The notes under the pieces: model-generated | What the model saw: the letters and a program-made list of their open reading frames with translations, nothing else | What the model was told of the DNA's origin: nothing | Database searches by the model: none | Translations under genes and position numbers: made by a program | Part shown: positions 8,455-17,594 of the stretch, one piece after another | Numbering within the stretch: position 1 is the stretch's first letter | Layout: every line of letters starts with the position of its first letter | DNA from: Litoribaculum gwangyangense | GTDB taxonomy: Bacteria; Bacteroidota; Bacteroidia; Flavobacteriales; Flavobacteriaceae | NCBI RefSeq assembly: GCF_039543505.1 | Contig: NZ_BAABJW010000001.1 | Span: 806,001-870,000, forward strand | DNA length: 64,000 nucleotides | Direction: 5' to 3'

Positions 8455-8922
8455 TTGTTAAATCATAAAGTGAAGAAAAATATATTATATAAATCTAAAA
8501 ATTTAACTTTCTACAACGCTGAGGTTTCAGATAGTCTGGGAGGTTTCTTTTTCGACACAGGTATTTCAGCTGGTTTTCCATCTCCGGCTGAAGATTTTAA
8601 AGAAGAGCGTCTTTCTTTAGATAAGGAGTTTATCAAAAATAAAGAGGCTACTTTTTTTGCTCGCGTAAGCGGACAATCCATGGTTGGAGCTGGACTTGAG
8701 GATAACGACTTATTGATAATAGATAGAAGTCTTGAACCAGCTAACAATAAAATAGCCGTCTGTTTTTTAGATGGTGAATTTACGGTTAAGCGTTTAAAAA
8801 TGGATAAAACAGGTCTTTGGCTAAAACCTGAAAATCCCAATTATCCTATGATAAAAATTACGGAAGAAAACGATTTTGTAATTTGGGGAATAGTTACCAA
8901 TGTGATTAAGAAAGTATATTAA
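8455..8922 (+). CDS. umuD: UmuD-like S24 self-cleaving protein
   Basis: A 155-residue S24 peptidase. Alignment by eye to E. coli UmuD is clear: the cleavage site A39-G40 in SAGFPSPAEDF, nucleophile Ser75 in SGQSM, and Lys112 in GEFTVKRLK, with the same 36/37-residue spacings as the E. coli enzyme. Cleavage would be stimulated by RecA filaments and would produce the UmuD' that joins UmuC. There is no helix-turn-helix, so it is not LexA. The reading frame has no ATG at its start. TTG at 8455 is the most upstream candidate and GTG at 8470 is an alternative; the ATG at 8450 is out of frame. It ends 55 bp before atpC, separated by a bidirectional terminator. Confidence 0.9.
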   Translation: MLNHKVKKNILYKSKNLTFYNAEVSDSLGGFFFDTGISAGFPSPAEDFKEERLSLDKEFIKNKEATFFARVSGQSMVGAGLEDNDLLIIDRSLEPANNKIAVCFLDGEFTVKRLKMDKTGLWLKPENPNYPMIKITEENDFVIWGIVTNVIKKVY

Positions 8923-8960
8923 ACAAAAAACGCGAAGCTTATGCTTCGCGTTTTTTGTTT
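8921..8960. terminator. Bidirectional terminator between umuD and atpC
   Basis: A perfect hairpin (AAAAAACGCGAAGC / GCTTCGCGTTTTTT, loop TTAT) flanked by A- and T-runs, located between the convergent umuD and atpC genes. It can terminate both. Confidence 0.85.
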
Positions 8961-8977
8961 ATAGTTTTAAAAATAGG

Positions 8978-9256
8978 CTAATCTGCCAAAACAATTACTT
9001 TATTGTCCTTCATTTCAATAGTTCCAGAATTTATTTTTAACAAGGTTGTGTTTTTATCACCTTTGGTAAATTTATCTTGAACCTCTTCGGCTAGTTCAAT
9101 AGCGCCTGAAATTTTTACAACGCCTTCTTTCAATAAGGAAACAATAGGCGCGTGGTTATTAAGCATTTCAAATTCGCCATTTACTCCCGGAACAGCAACA
9201 CTTGTTACTTCTCCACTAAATAACGTAGCTTCTGGTGATACGATTTCTAAATGCAT
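8978..9256 (-). CDS. atpC: ATP synthase F1 epsilon subunit (short form)
   Basis: A 92-residue subunit of the F1 central stalk. The N-terminal beta-sandwich is present (MHLEIVSPEATLFSGEV, VPGVNGEFEMLNNHAPIVSLL). The C-terminal two-helix domain of longer epsilon subunits (about 138 residues in E. coli), which inhibits ATP hydrolysis, is absent. This short form is usual in Bacteroidota as far as I know. It follows atpD by 17 bp in the same transcript. The other F1Fo genes are not in the window. Confidence 0.95.
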   Translation of the reverse strand: MHLEIVSPEATLFSGEVTSVAVPGVNGEFEMLNNHAPIVSLLKEGVVKISGAIELAEEVQDKFTKGDKNTTLLKINSGTIEMKDNKVIVLAD

Positions 9257-9273
9257 AATTCAGTTATTTTAGT

Positions 9274-10782
9274 TTAAGCTTCCGCTAACATTTTTTCTCC
9301 CGCTTCAATCGCTTCTTCAATAGTACCTTTAAGATTGAAGGCCGCTTCAGGAAGGTGATCTAATTCACCATCCATAATCATATTGAATCCTTTAATGGTT
9401 TCTTTAATATCAACTAATACGCCTGGGATACCTGTAAATTGTTCTGCAACGTGGAAAGGTTGCGATAAGAAACGTTGCACACGTCTTGCTCTAGATACCG
9501 CTAATTTATCTTCTTCTGATAATTCTTCCATACCTAAAATGGCGATAATATCTTGTAATTCTTTGTAACGTTGTAATAACTCTTTTACGCGTTGTGCACA
9601 ATCATAGTGCTCTTTACCTAAAATATCAGCAGTTAAAATTCTTGAAGTAGAATCTAATGGATCTACCGCAGGATAAATACCTAACTCAGCAATTTTACGA
9701 GATAATACCGTTGTAGCATCTAAGTGCGCAAATGTTGTAGCAGGCGCAGGATCCGTTAAATCATCTGCAGGTACATAAACCGCTTGTACGGATGTAATAG
9801 AACCTCTTTTAGTTGAAGTAATACGTTCTTGCATCGCACCCATCTCTGTTGCTAATGTTGGTTGATAACCTACCGCAGAAGGCATACGGCCAAGTAATGC
9901 AGATACCTCTGAACCGGCTTGCGTAAAACGGAAAATGTTATCTACGAAGAAAAGTACGTCTTTCCCTTGTCCTTCACCAGCACCATCACGGAAATATTCA
10001 GCAATTGTAAGGCCAGATAAAGCAACACGAGCACGTGCTCCTGGTGGCTCATTCATTTGTCCGAAAACGAAAGTAGCTTTAGATTCTTTCATCTTAGCTT
10101 TATCAACTTTAGATAAATCCCATCCACCATCTTCCATAGAATGCATGAAATCCTCACCATAACGAATAATTCCAGACTCTAACATCTCTCTTAACAGGTC
10201 ATTTCCTTCACGAGTTCTTTCTCCTACACCAGCAAATACTGATAAACCACCGTGACCTTTTGCTATATTGTTAATCAATTCTTGGATTAATACTGTTTTA
10301 CCTACACCAGCACCACCAAATAAACCAATTTTACCACCTTTTGCATAAGGCTCAATTAAATCTATTACTTTAATACCCGTAAATAAAACTTCGGTAGACG
10401 TTGACAAATCTTCAAATTTAGGAGCTTGACGGTGAATTGGCAACCCAGCGTCTCCAGCTTTTGGTAAATTTCCAAGACCATCAATGGCATCTCCAATTAC
10501 ATTAAATAATCTTCCGTATACAGCATCACCAATTGGCATTTGAATAGGAGCTCCAGTAGCTGTAACTACAGTACCTCTACTTAAACCATCAGAAGAGTCC
10601 ATTGCAATAGTACGCACTGTATCTTCACCAATGTGAGATTGTACTTCTAGTACTAACAAAGAACCATCAGGTCTTTTAATTTCTAATGAATCATAAATTT
10701 TTGGAAGCTCTGAACCAGCAGCAAATTCAACATCGATAACTGGTCCTACTATTTGTGCAACTTTACCTGTAACTTTAGACAT
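9274..10782 (-). CDS. atpD: ATP synthase F1 beta subunit
   Basis: The 502-residue catalytic subunit of F1. It shows the N-terminal beta-barrel (GKVAQIVGPVIDVEF), the Walker A motif GGAGVGKT (156-163), the catalytic region GERTREGNDL, the Walker B segment VLFFVDNIFRF, the ALLGRMPSAVGYQPTL stretch, and the C-terminal helical domain with the DELSEED-like MEELSEEDK. All are intact. It is the first gene of an atpD-atpC pair. The leader starts at a TATCTTTG box about 60 nt upstream, and the likely 5' UTR contains a small hairpin. Synonymous codon use looks more biased than in neighbours, as expected for a highly expressed gene. Confidence 0.98.
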   Translation of the reverse strand: MSKVTGKVAQIVGPVIDVEFAAGSELPKIYDSLEIKRPDGSLLVLEVQSHIGEDTVRTIAMDSSDGLSRGTVVTATGAPIQMPIGDAVYGRLFNVIGDAIDGLGNLPKAGDAGLPIHRQAPKFEDLSTSTEVLFTGIKVIDLIEPYAKGGKIGLFGGAGVGKTVLIQELINNIAKGHGGLSVFAGVGERTREGNDLLREMLESGIIRYGEDFMHSMEDGGWDLSKVDKAKMKESKATFVFGQMNEPPGARARVALSGLTIAEYFRDGAGEGQGKDVLFFVDNIFRFTQAGSEVSALLGRMPSAVGYQPTLATEMGAMQERITSTKRGSITSVQAVYVPADDLTDPAPATTFAHLDATTVLSRKIAELGIYPAVDPLDSTSRILTADILGKEHYDCAQRVKELLQRYKELQDIIAILGMEELSEEDKLAVSRARRVQRFLSQPFHVAEQFTGIPGVLVDIKETIKGFNMIMDGELDHLPEAAFNLKGTIEEAIEAGEKMLAEA

Positions 10783-10816
10783 TACTTATATGTTTAATAT
10801 TATGCGTTTAAATTGA

Positions 10817-10835
10817 AGAAAACACGTTGCGTTTT
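10817..10835 (-). other. Hairpin in the atpD leader
   Basis: GAAAACRC and GYGTTTTC arms around a short loop (one G-U pair) lie in the presumed atpD 5' UTR, between the -7 box and the start codon. A leader structure is inferred. Confidence 0.3.
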
Positions 10836-10841
10836 CGGGTG

Positions 10842-10849
10842 CAAAGATA
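10842..10849 (-). promoter_or_regulatory. Promoter -7 box TATCTTTG for atpD
   Basis: An exact TANNTTTG match on the minus strand, 59 nt upstream of the atpD start. No TTTG at the expected -33 spacing. Confidence 0.5.
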
Positions 10850-10900
10850 ATTTTTTTAATTTAAAATAAAAGTTGTTTTTAAAGGTTTTTTGGAATAAAA

Positions 10901-10925
10901 AAACACCTTCAATTTGAAGGTGTTT
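10901..10925 (-). terminator. Terminator after the SGNH lipoprotein gene
   Basis: The hairpin AAACACCTTCAA / TTGAAGGTGTTT is followed on the minus strand by a run of T, 23 bp past the stop of the lipoprotein gene and before the atpD promoter. Confidence 0.85.
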
Positions 10926-10948
10926 AAAAATTATATTTTAGTTTGTTT

Positions 10949-12556
10949 CTACTGTAATAAGGGTGAAAAATTAGTTTGGTAATCTTTTGCTTTTGCAGTA
11001 TTTCCAGAGGCTACGAAGTTTGAGCCAAATTCGCTATCAAGAGCTTTCAAAAACTCATTGGCCATTAAGGCATAACCTCTAGGGGTTAAATGTATACCAT
11101 CTAAGCTTACGGCACCCCCAGTAACTAAATCTGCATTAAGGGTGTAATTATCGAAATTAATTCCTGTTGACGCCAATTGTGTTAAAACACTGTTCAAATC
11201 AGCCAATACGACATTAGGATTCGCTGTCGCAACATTTTCTATGGTCGCATTATAGGCGTCAGTAGCATTCTTTATTTCCATTTGTTCGCTTGGCAAAAGA
11301 ACCCATTTATCAGCTAACGGATTGGTAACACCTTCGACTGAAAATTGACCTGCTAAATTAGCCGGTAAACCTTGAGACTGTAAAAAAGCTAAAGTAGTTG
11401 TATTTACAGTACCTATAATAGAGCTGCTGGGTAATACAAATAAATCTTCGGAAGTTGCTTGTCTTGTTTGGCCGTAAATATTTCCAAAAAGATTTGCTAC
11501 TAATGGAGCGGCAGCAGCTGGTAACCCAAAACTTTGTACGAAAGCAGGAAAGGTTGGGCTTCCGTTTAAAACAGCTGTGATTTGCGCCGAAAGGTTTACT
11601 AACGTTTCATCCTTTATAACAACAGGGCTAGCTGCTGTGGATGAAAACACGATAGACCTTTCTGGAACACCTAAAAATGCAAAAACTTGATTTAACTGAC
11701 CAAAAACTCCGTTCAGTGTTGGTATTAGCGGACCAAAACTTGGATTTGTTGGACTTAAAGGGTTGAAGGGAACCGTAGTAAAATGTGGTAAATCTGTAAT
11801 ATAAGGTACGTTGGTGACAACGCCTTTAGCACCTCCGGAAGTTAAGGTCGTTACTAAGGTTGTAAAAGCAAAATTAAACGTTGCAGTATCAGTTATAGGA
11901 TTTGAGCCATCGCCTCCCGAAGTGGCATATCCCAAAACATCATTTCCTCCAATTTCTGATAAGGTAAAAAATGTTGGGCTTTGGGCCATCGCTAATTCCA
12001 GTAATGAAGCATTGGGAGTGCTACCGGTTAAACGAACTGCATAAGGGTTTGCTGCTGATGGAAGATTCGCGATATTTCCATAGCCATTACCAAGTAGATG
12101 AAAACTTTTAGCTCCTGGAACACCTAAGTTACTAAAGGGTCCAGTTGGGTTATTTAAAGCGATATCGGTTGTAACAGTAACAGGACCAATGATAGATTCT
12201 AATGATACTGGACCAGCTCCACCAAAGACTAATCTAGGGCCTTGTATTCTGTTTCCGCCTAAAGCAAGACCACCAAAATTGTCGTTCATCAATGGTTGGT
12301 TAAAGTTTCCTCCACCTGCATTGGCAAATTGTTGAGATAAAATATTTGGAAATGAATTTTCTTGGGCAGCTTTAAACAAAGCGCCATCTGTAAATCCAGC
12401 AGTAAATGAGGCACCTAAAGCCACATAGTTAGAGAAGTCTGCTGATCCAGAAGTCAACTCAGGTAAAACTACTGGTTCTGGTAAAATATTATCTTCTTCA
12501 TTACATGAAATGAATCCTAATAGTAGAAATAAAAGAAATATATATCGAGTATTCAT
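10949..12556 (-). CDS. SGNH/GDSL-type hydrolase lipoprotein
   Basis: A 535-residue lipoprotein (lipobox GFISC, Cys18). The SGNH blocks can be placed: Ser50 in ALGASFTAG (GAS instead of GDS), a Gly in GVPGAKS, GGND at 203-206, and the Asp486/His489 pair in DGIHLTPRGYALMANEF. The catalytic Ser-Asp-His set is therefore complete, and an esterase or deacylase acting at the outer membrane or cell surface is expected. Between the blocks there is a large Gly/Ala/Ser/Pro-rich insertion. The gene follows the receptor at 12568-15402 by 11 bp and ends in a strong terminator, so the two form a transcription unit. The enzyme probably trims an acylated compound that the receptor imports. The substrate is unknown. 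Confidence 0.85.
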   Translation of the reverse strand: MNTRYIFLLFLLLGFISCNEEDNILPEPVVLPELTSGSADFSNYVALGASFTAGFTDGALFKAAQENSFPNILSQQFANAGGGNFNQPLMNDNFGGLALGGNRIQGPRLVFGGAGPVSLESIIGPVTVTTDIALNNPTGPFSNLGVPGAKSFHLLGNGYGNIANLPSAANPYAVRLTGSTPNASLLELAMAQSPTFFTLSEIGGNDVLGYATSGGDGSNPITDTATFNFAFTTLVTTLTSGGAKGVVTNVPYITDLPHFTTVPFNPLSPTNPSFGPLIPTLNGVFGQLNQVFAFLGVPERSIVFSSTAASPVVIKDETLVNLSAQITAVLNGSPTFPAFVQSFGLPAAAAPLVANLFGNIYGQTRQATSEDLFVLPSSSIIGTVNTTTLAFLQSQGLPANLAGQFSVEGVTNPLADKWVLLPSEQMEIKNATDAYNATIENVATANPNVVLADLNSVLTQLASTGINFDNYTLNADLVTGGAVSLDGIHLTPRGYALMANEFLKALDSEFGSNFVASGNTAKAKDYQTNFSPLLQ

Positions 12557-12567
12557 AATTGATTTTA

Positions 12568-15402
12568 TTAGTTATTAATTGTCCAAGAAAGGTAGTACAT
12601 AGAGCCTATTAACCCTGTTCCAACAGCAGTGAAATATTCATCTCCGAAAAGATTTGTGGCTCCTGCCTTAAAAGTAGATTTTAGAGAAGGTACTCTATAG
12701 TTTATTTGAGCATCCATAACATGAAACGCAGGCACCTCGCCAGTTGCAAAAGAGGCTTCCCAAACATAATTATCACTCCATCTCCAGGCTACATTGAATC
12801 CGAAATTTTTGAATAAATCTGTATTGCCAAAAGACGCTTTTGCTTTATGTTCAGGAGTATTAAAGTTTGTTTGGAAGTTTGGATTGGCTTCTCTGTCAAA
12901 ATCCAGTTTGGCATAGGTATAATTCATATCTAAGTCAAAACCTCCAAATATTTTAGTGCTAACTCCTATAGCGGCTCCGTAAGAACTTACATCTGCAGTT
13001 GAATTGGTGTAAGCACGAAATGCTTGAACATCAGAATTTGCTAATGCAGCTACGGCAACTGGAATATTGTTAGGCAGCCTTTGGGTTAATTGTACATCTC
13101 CATATAAGGGGTTTACAACATCTGTAGTGGCTATGAAATCTTTGTATTGGTTATAATAGGTGCTGAAATCAATAATAATTTTATCGATTTTACCTCTATA
13201 CCCTATCTCAAAAGAACTTACTTGTTCTGGCTTCACTAGTCCTGGATTGGCTATTTGTAAATCGGCAGGGTTTTGAGATGCAGCAAATGCCACAACAGAA
13301 CTTCTTGTGAAAGAGTTGTTGTATGCGCCTGAACCATCGTAAGTTAAGGAGTTAGACCCAATGATTGCTTTACCAGCTGTTGAAATTTGATCGCCACTAA
13401 TAGTTCTTGTAAATCTTTCAGGATTATCTAGTGCACTACCAAGTAAAACAATCGGTCCTACATTAAACCCAATGTATAATGCTTGCGTATCTGGGTTTCT
13501 AAAGCCTGTTTGGAAAGAGGCTCTTATATTATGGTTTTCATTTTCGCCAATGTTATACCCTAAAGAAATTCTTGGAGAAAAGAATGGATCAAAAAGTTCA
13601 GATTTGTCATAGCGTAACGATGCCGTTAGTTTTAAACGGTCGTCTTCTAAGAATTTCTTCTGAATTTGTGTGTATAAACCATGTTCAGAGTATTTAATTT
13701 CATTCAACCTATCTGTATATATAGATCCAGATGAATTTAATACATATTGTCTTACAGAACCTCCAACTTGGATTTCTGCAAAATCTGTAAGATGACTAAA
13801 ATTATAATTAGCATCTCCATGATAAATTTTAGATTCACTTTTAAGTTGGCTACCAGTTAATATATCTGGGTCGCTGGTTACCTTATTTAAAGCATTTATA
13901 AACTCTGGTGTACCAGGTTCAAATCTGCCAGTATCTGCTACTTGTCTAGCATTTGCGTGGGCTTCGTTACCATTTAAACCGGCTAGTGTGCCTGTTATAA
14001 AAGCACCGGTATACTCTCCAAACCATTGTTCGTCAGATTTCCATTGTCTGTTTACATTTACGCCTGTAAAAACCATGTCATAGGAGTCTCCTGCGTTATC
14101 TGCAGTCAAATAACCTCTAACAAAGAAGTTTTTATTTTTTATTTCTAGTTTGTGTTGTTGTAAAAAGAAATTTTCAATTCTATATCTATTAGATCCTTGG
14201 TATATTGTAGAACCAGATCCTATTTTACCAACGTATTGTATTTCAAAATCATCTTCCCATGGTCTAAAATAAAGTCCCCAATCTGATTTTATGCTTTCAG
14301 CATTATAATCGGTTAAGTCACTTTCTGCATAACCAGTTCTACTGACATTTACTGATGGAACTAGATTAGCAAGTGCAGGGTTTGGTAATCTGCCTAATTC
14401 TACGAGTCTGTTAGCTACAGTTTTAATATTTGTTGACACCAAATCTCCATAAATATTTACACCATCATAATCAATATTATTTTCTCTGGTACTATTATCA
14501 TTATTTATGAAGGTATTGTTTCTGTTTTTTCCTCTCGTATCATTAGCAGCCCAATCCGTACCGCGTAAATAACTAAAGTTAATTTTACCCGCAAACTTAT
14601 TACTAAATTTATGTGCAGCTCTTATACCGAAATCTTTATATTCATTATTTCCTGCAGCCTCTTGTGATGTAACACCTTGTTTATAATAGACACTTATTCC
14701 CTCATGATCAAAAGGATTCTTACTTCTCATGAATAAAATACCATTAAAAGCATTCGCTCCATAAAGTGCCGAAGAAGCACCGGGAAGTAATTCCACACTT
14801 TGCACATCGGTTTCTATCATCCCTAATAAGTTACCTAAAGGGAAGTTAAGTGTTGGTGTTGCATTATCCATACCATCTACCAATTGCATAAAACGGGTAT
14901 TGGCAAATGTTGCGAAACCTCTGGTGTTAACAGATTTAAAAGTTAAACTATTGGTGTTAACGTCTACGCCTTTTAAATTCTCTAAACCATCATAAAACTC
15001 CGCAGAGGCAGTGTTTTTTATTTCTTTAAGTCCTAACCGTTCAACTGTTACAGGCGATTCGAAAATTCGTTCTGGCGTTCTGGAAGCAGAGATAACGACT
15101 TCATCTAAAGAAGTACCCTCTTTTAAAACGAAATTAATGGTTTGATTGGTTGTTGTTACTTCTACAGTTACGGTTTCAAACCCTACACTGCTTGCTTGAA
15201 CAGAAAATGGAGGATTTTGATTGTAAGTAATTGTGAATTGGCCATCAAAATCTGTAACCGTACCCGTTGAGGTTCCAAGAATTAAGATGTTAGCTCCTGG
15301 AATGGGTTGACTATTATCATCAACTACAGAACCAGTAATTGTTGTTTGGGAATATGATAATCCACAAAAAAACAAAAATAAAAAAGGGAGAATTGTTTTC
15401 AT
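12568..15402 (-). CDS. TonB-dependent receptor with carboxypeptidase-like N-terminal domain
   Basis: A 944-residue outer-membrane receptor. Order of parts: signal peptide (to about 18), a carboxypeptidase-regulatory-like domain (about 20-105; TGSVVDDNSQPIPGANILI, GTVTDFDGQFTI), a TonB-box-like stretch (LDEVVISASR), the plug (about 115-230; MIETDVQSVELLPG, SALYGANAFNGILFM), and a barrel ending with YYLSWTINN. No SusD gene is present; the downstream partner is an SGNH-hydrolase lipoprotein 11 bp away. The substrate cannot be read from the sequence. Upstream lies a 213-bp AT-rich region with a GC-rich inverted repeat (15457-15489). Confidence 0.88.
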   Translation of the reverse strand: MKTILPFLFLFFCGLSYSQTTITGSVVDDNSQPIPGANILILGTSTGTVTDFDGQFTITYNQNPPFSVQASSVGFETVTVEVTTTNQTINFVLKEGTSLDEVVISASRTPERIFESPVTVERLGLKEIKNTASAEFYDGLENLKGVDVNTNSLTFKSVNTRGFATFANTRFMQLVDGMDNATPTLNFPLGNLLGMIETDVQSVELLPGASSALYGANAFNGILFMRSKNPFDHEGISVYYKQGVTSQEAAGNNEYKDFGIRAAHKFSNKFAGKINFSYLRGTDWAANDTRGKNRNNTFINNDNSTRENNIDYDGVNIYGDLVSTNIKTVANRLVELGRLPNPALANLVPSVNVSRTGYAESDLTDYNAESIKSDWGLYFRPWEDDFEIQYVGKIGSGSTIYQGSNRYRIENFFLQQHKLEIKNKNFFVRGYLTADNAGDSYDMVFTGVNVNRQWKSDEQWFGEYTGAFITGTLAGLNGNEAHANARQVADTGRFEPGTPEFINALNKVTSDPDILTGSQLKSESKIYHGDANYNFSHLTDFAEIQVGGSVRQYVLNSSGSIYTDRLNEIKYSEHGLYTQIQKKFLEDDRLKLTASLRYDKSELFDPFFSPRISLGYNIGENENHNIRASFQTGFRNPDTQALYIGFNVGPIVLLGSALDNPERFTRTISGDQISTAGKAIIGSNSLTYDGSGAYNNSFTRSSVVAFAASQNPADLQIANPGLVKPEQVSSFEIGYRGKIDKIIIDFSTYYNQYKDFIATTDVVNPLYGDVQLTQRLPNNIPVAVAALANSDVQAFRAYTNSTADVSSYGAAIGVSTKIFGGFDLDMNYTYAKLDFDREANPNFQTNFNTPEHKAKASFGNTDLFKNFGFNVAWRWSDNYVWEASFATGEVPAFHVMDAQINYRVPSLKSTFKAGATNLFGDEYFTAVGTGLIGSMYYLSWTINN

Positions 15403-15456
15403 TTATTTGATTAAGTTTAATTTTAGTCTAGCAATATATGTATATAAAGTATTACT

Positions 15457-15489
15457 TGCGCGTAAAAATATAAAAAAATTATGCGCGCA
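15457..15489. promoter_or_regulatory. TGCGCG-N21-CGCGCA inverted repeat, candidate operator
   Basis: Two GC-only-core hexamers (15457-15462 and 15484-15489) form an inverted repeat inside an otherwise almost pure A/T intergenic region, 55-87 nt upstream of the receptor start. Possible regulator site; not a terminator, since it has no T-run and a long loop. Confidence 0.3.
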
Positions 15490-15615
15490 TAGTATATTTT
15501 TTCAAAAAACACTATTAAAAATTATTATATCCTTAAAAATAAGTATAGAAAATAAGAATTCTAATGATTTCATAAAAATTTCAGGGGAATTGACACCTTT
15601 ATTAGCCAATGAAAA

Positions 15616-17469
15616 TTATTCTACAGTAACAGATTTAGCTAAATTTCTGGGTTGATCTACATCTTTATTAAGCATCACTGCAATGTGGTAAGATAATAAT
15701 TGAAGGGGTATGGTTGTTAATAAAGGAGATAGTGATTCAAGAGTTTCAGGCACTTCTATAACATGATCTGCTAGTTCTTTAACCTGGGTATCTCCTTCTG
15801 TAACGATACCTATTATTTTACCTTTCCTGGATTTTATTTCTTGAATATTACTTACAACCTTCTCGTAATGGCCTTTTTTTGTTGCGATTACAACAATTGG
15901 CATATTTTCGTCAATCAAAGCAATAGGACCATGTTTCATTTCTGCGGCTGGATATCCCTCAGCATGAATGTATGATATTTCTTTTAATTTTAAGGCGCCT
16001 TCCAAAGCTACAGGGAAGTTATAACCTCTACCCAAATACAAACAATTTCTGGAGTTTTTATAAATTTCAGCAATCATTTTTATGTGTGCATCAGACTTTA
16101 AGGCCTTTTCAACTTTGTTAGGAATTAATTCTAATTCTAACAAATGTTGACGAAAATCGGAACTACTAATAGTGCCCTTGGCACGAGCCAACCTTAGGGC
16201 GATTAATGTTAAAACAGTTATTTGGGTTGTAAAAGCTTTAGTCGATGCAACCCCTATTTCAGGGCCTGCATGGGTGTAAGCACCAGCATGAGTTTCCCTA
16301 GCAATGGATGAGCCAACAACATTGCATACACCAAAAACAAAAGCACCTTTGGATTTTGCTAATTTTATGGCTGCTAGTGTATCAGCTGTTTCACCTGATT
16401 GTGAAATGGCTATAACCACATCATTTTCAGTAATCACAGGATTTCTATATCTAAATTCTGAGGCATACTCTACCTCGACCGGTATTCTGGCCAAATCCTC
16501 AAATATATATTCTGCAACTAGGCCGGCGTGCCAAGATGTACCACATGCTACTATAATGATACGGTTAGCATTGAGGAATTTTTTCATATTGTCTTCAACA
16601 CCTGCCATTTTTATTATAGCATCATTTCTTAAAAGCCTTCCTCGGTAAGTGTCCTTTATAGCTTTTGGCTGTTCATATATTTCTTTTAGCATAAAGTGAT
16701 CAAAACCACCTTTTTCTATTTGTTCTAAATTAATTTGAAGCTCTTGAACGTAAGTATCTACTAACGAATCATCTTTAATTTTTCTGATTTTAACACCTTT
16801 ATGAAACCTAATGATGGCCATTTCTTCATCTTCTAGGTAAACAGCATTCTTTGTGTATTCTAGAAAAGGAGAGGCATCGCTTGCAATAAAAAACTCATCT
16901 TCATTTTCGCCAATTCCAATCGCGAGTGGACTTCCTAAACGGGCAACCACAACTTCTTCAGGTTTGTTTTTATCGAAAACTGCAATAGCATAGGCACCAA
17001 TAACTTGATTTAATGCAATTTGAACTGCTTGACCAAGTTTGACCTTTTCCTGCGTTTTCACATCTTCAATCAAATTGATTAAAACTTCAGTATCGGTGTC
17101 AGATTGAAATGTATATCCTCTTGAGGTTAATTCCTGCTTCAGAGATTCATAATTCTCTATGATTCCATTATGAATAATCACAAGGTCTCCAGAGTTTGAA
17201 ATATGTGGATGTGAATTTATATCATTAGGCACACCATGTGTAGCCCAACGGGTATGACCAATACCTACATTTCCATGTTTGGTAATTTCATTTTCCACTC
17301 GATTTTCTAAATCGGCTACTTTTCCTTTTGTTTTGGAAACTTTAAGATTGGTGCCGTCAAATAAGGCGATGCCAGCGCTATCATAGCCTCTGTACTCAAG
17401 CCTTTTTAGCCCTTCAATAATGATAGGATAAGCTTCACGAGGTCCGAGGTACCCAACAATTCCACACAT
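15616..17469 (-). CDS. glmS: Glutamine--fructose-6-phosphate aminotransferase
   Basis: A 617-residue enzyme making glucosamine-6-phosphate from fructose-6-phosphate and glutamine, the first step to peptidoglycan and lipid A amino sugars. The N-terminal glutaminase domain starts MCGIVGYLG (Cys2 is the nucleophile after Met removal) and carries GHTRWATHG. Two SIS domains follow (about 290-420 and 460-600; CGTSWHAG, SQSGETADT, EIGVASTKAFTTQ). It ends with the conserved DQPRNLAKSVTVE. The length is full. It lies 125 bp downstream of the DUF4270 gene on the same strand, as often seen in Flavobacteria. No glmS ribozyme was recognised in the leader. Confidence 0.97.
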   Translation of the reverse strand: MCGIVGYLGPREAYPIIIEGLKRLEYRGYDSAGIALFDGTNLKVSKTKGKVADLENRVENEITKHGNVGIGHTRWATHGVPNDINSHPHISNSGDLVIIHNGIIENYESLKQELTSRGYTFQSDTDTEVLINLIEDVKTQEKVKLGQAVQIALNQVIGAYAIAVFDKNKPEEVVVARLGSPLAIGIGENEDEFFIASDASPFLEYTKNAVYLEDEEMAIIRFHKGVKIRKIKDDSLVDTYVQELQINLEQIEKGGFDHFMLKEIYEQPKAIKDTYRGRLLRNDAIIKMAGVEDNMKKFLNANRIIIVACGTSWHAGLVAEYIFEDLARIPVEVEYASEFRYRNPVITENDVVIAISQSGETADTLAAIKLAKSKGAFVFGVCNVVGSSIARETHAGAYTHAGPEIGVASTKAFTTQITVLTLIALRLARAKGTISSSDFRQHLLELELIPNKVEKALKSDAHIKMIAEIYKNSRNCLYLGRGYNFPVALEGALKLKEISYIHAEGYPAAEMKHGPIALIDENMPIVVIATKKGHYEKVVSNIQEIKSRKGKIIGIVTEGDTQVKELADHVIEVPETLESLSPLLTTIPLQLLSYHIAVMLNKDVDQPRNLAKSVTVE

Positions 17470-17594
17470 GTATAATTAAATTTTTGATGTTGGTTTTAAA
17501 ATTATCAGCAATTATAACCCTTAATTACCGACCTAAATATAATATAAATCGTTTATTTTAATGGGTTTTAATTTTAGATCTCATTAAAGGAATT

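Noticed and set aside
8511..8840. 109-residue minus-strand ORF inside umuD
   Set aside because: It is a shadow of the conserved UmuD coding sequence, with no domain pattern of its own.
17470..17594. Possible glmS ribozyme
   Set aside because: The 125-bp AT-rich leader shows no ribozyme pairing pattern; the element is mainly known in Gram-positive bacteria.
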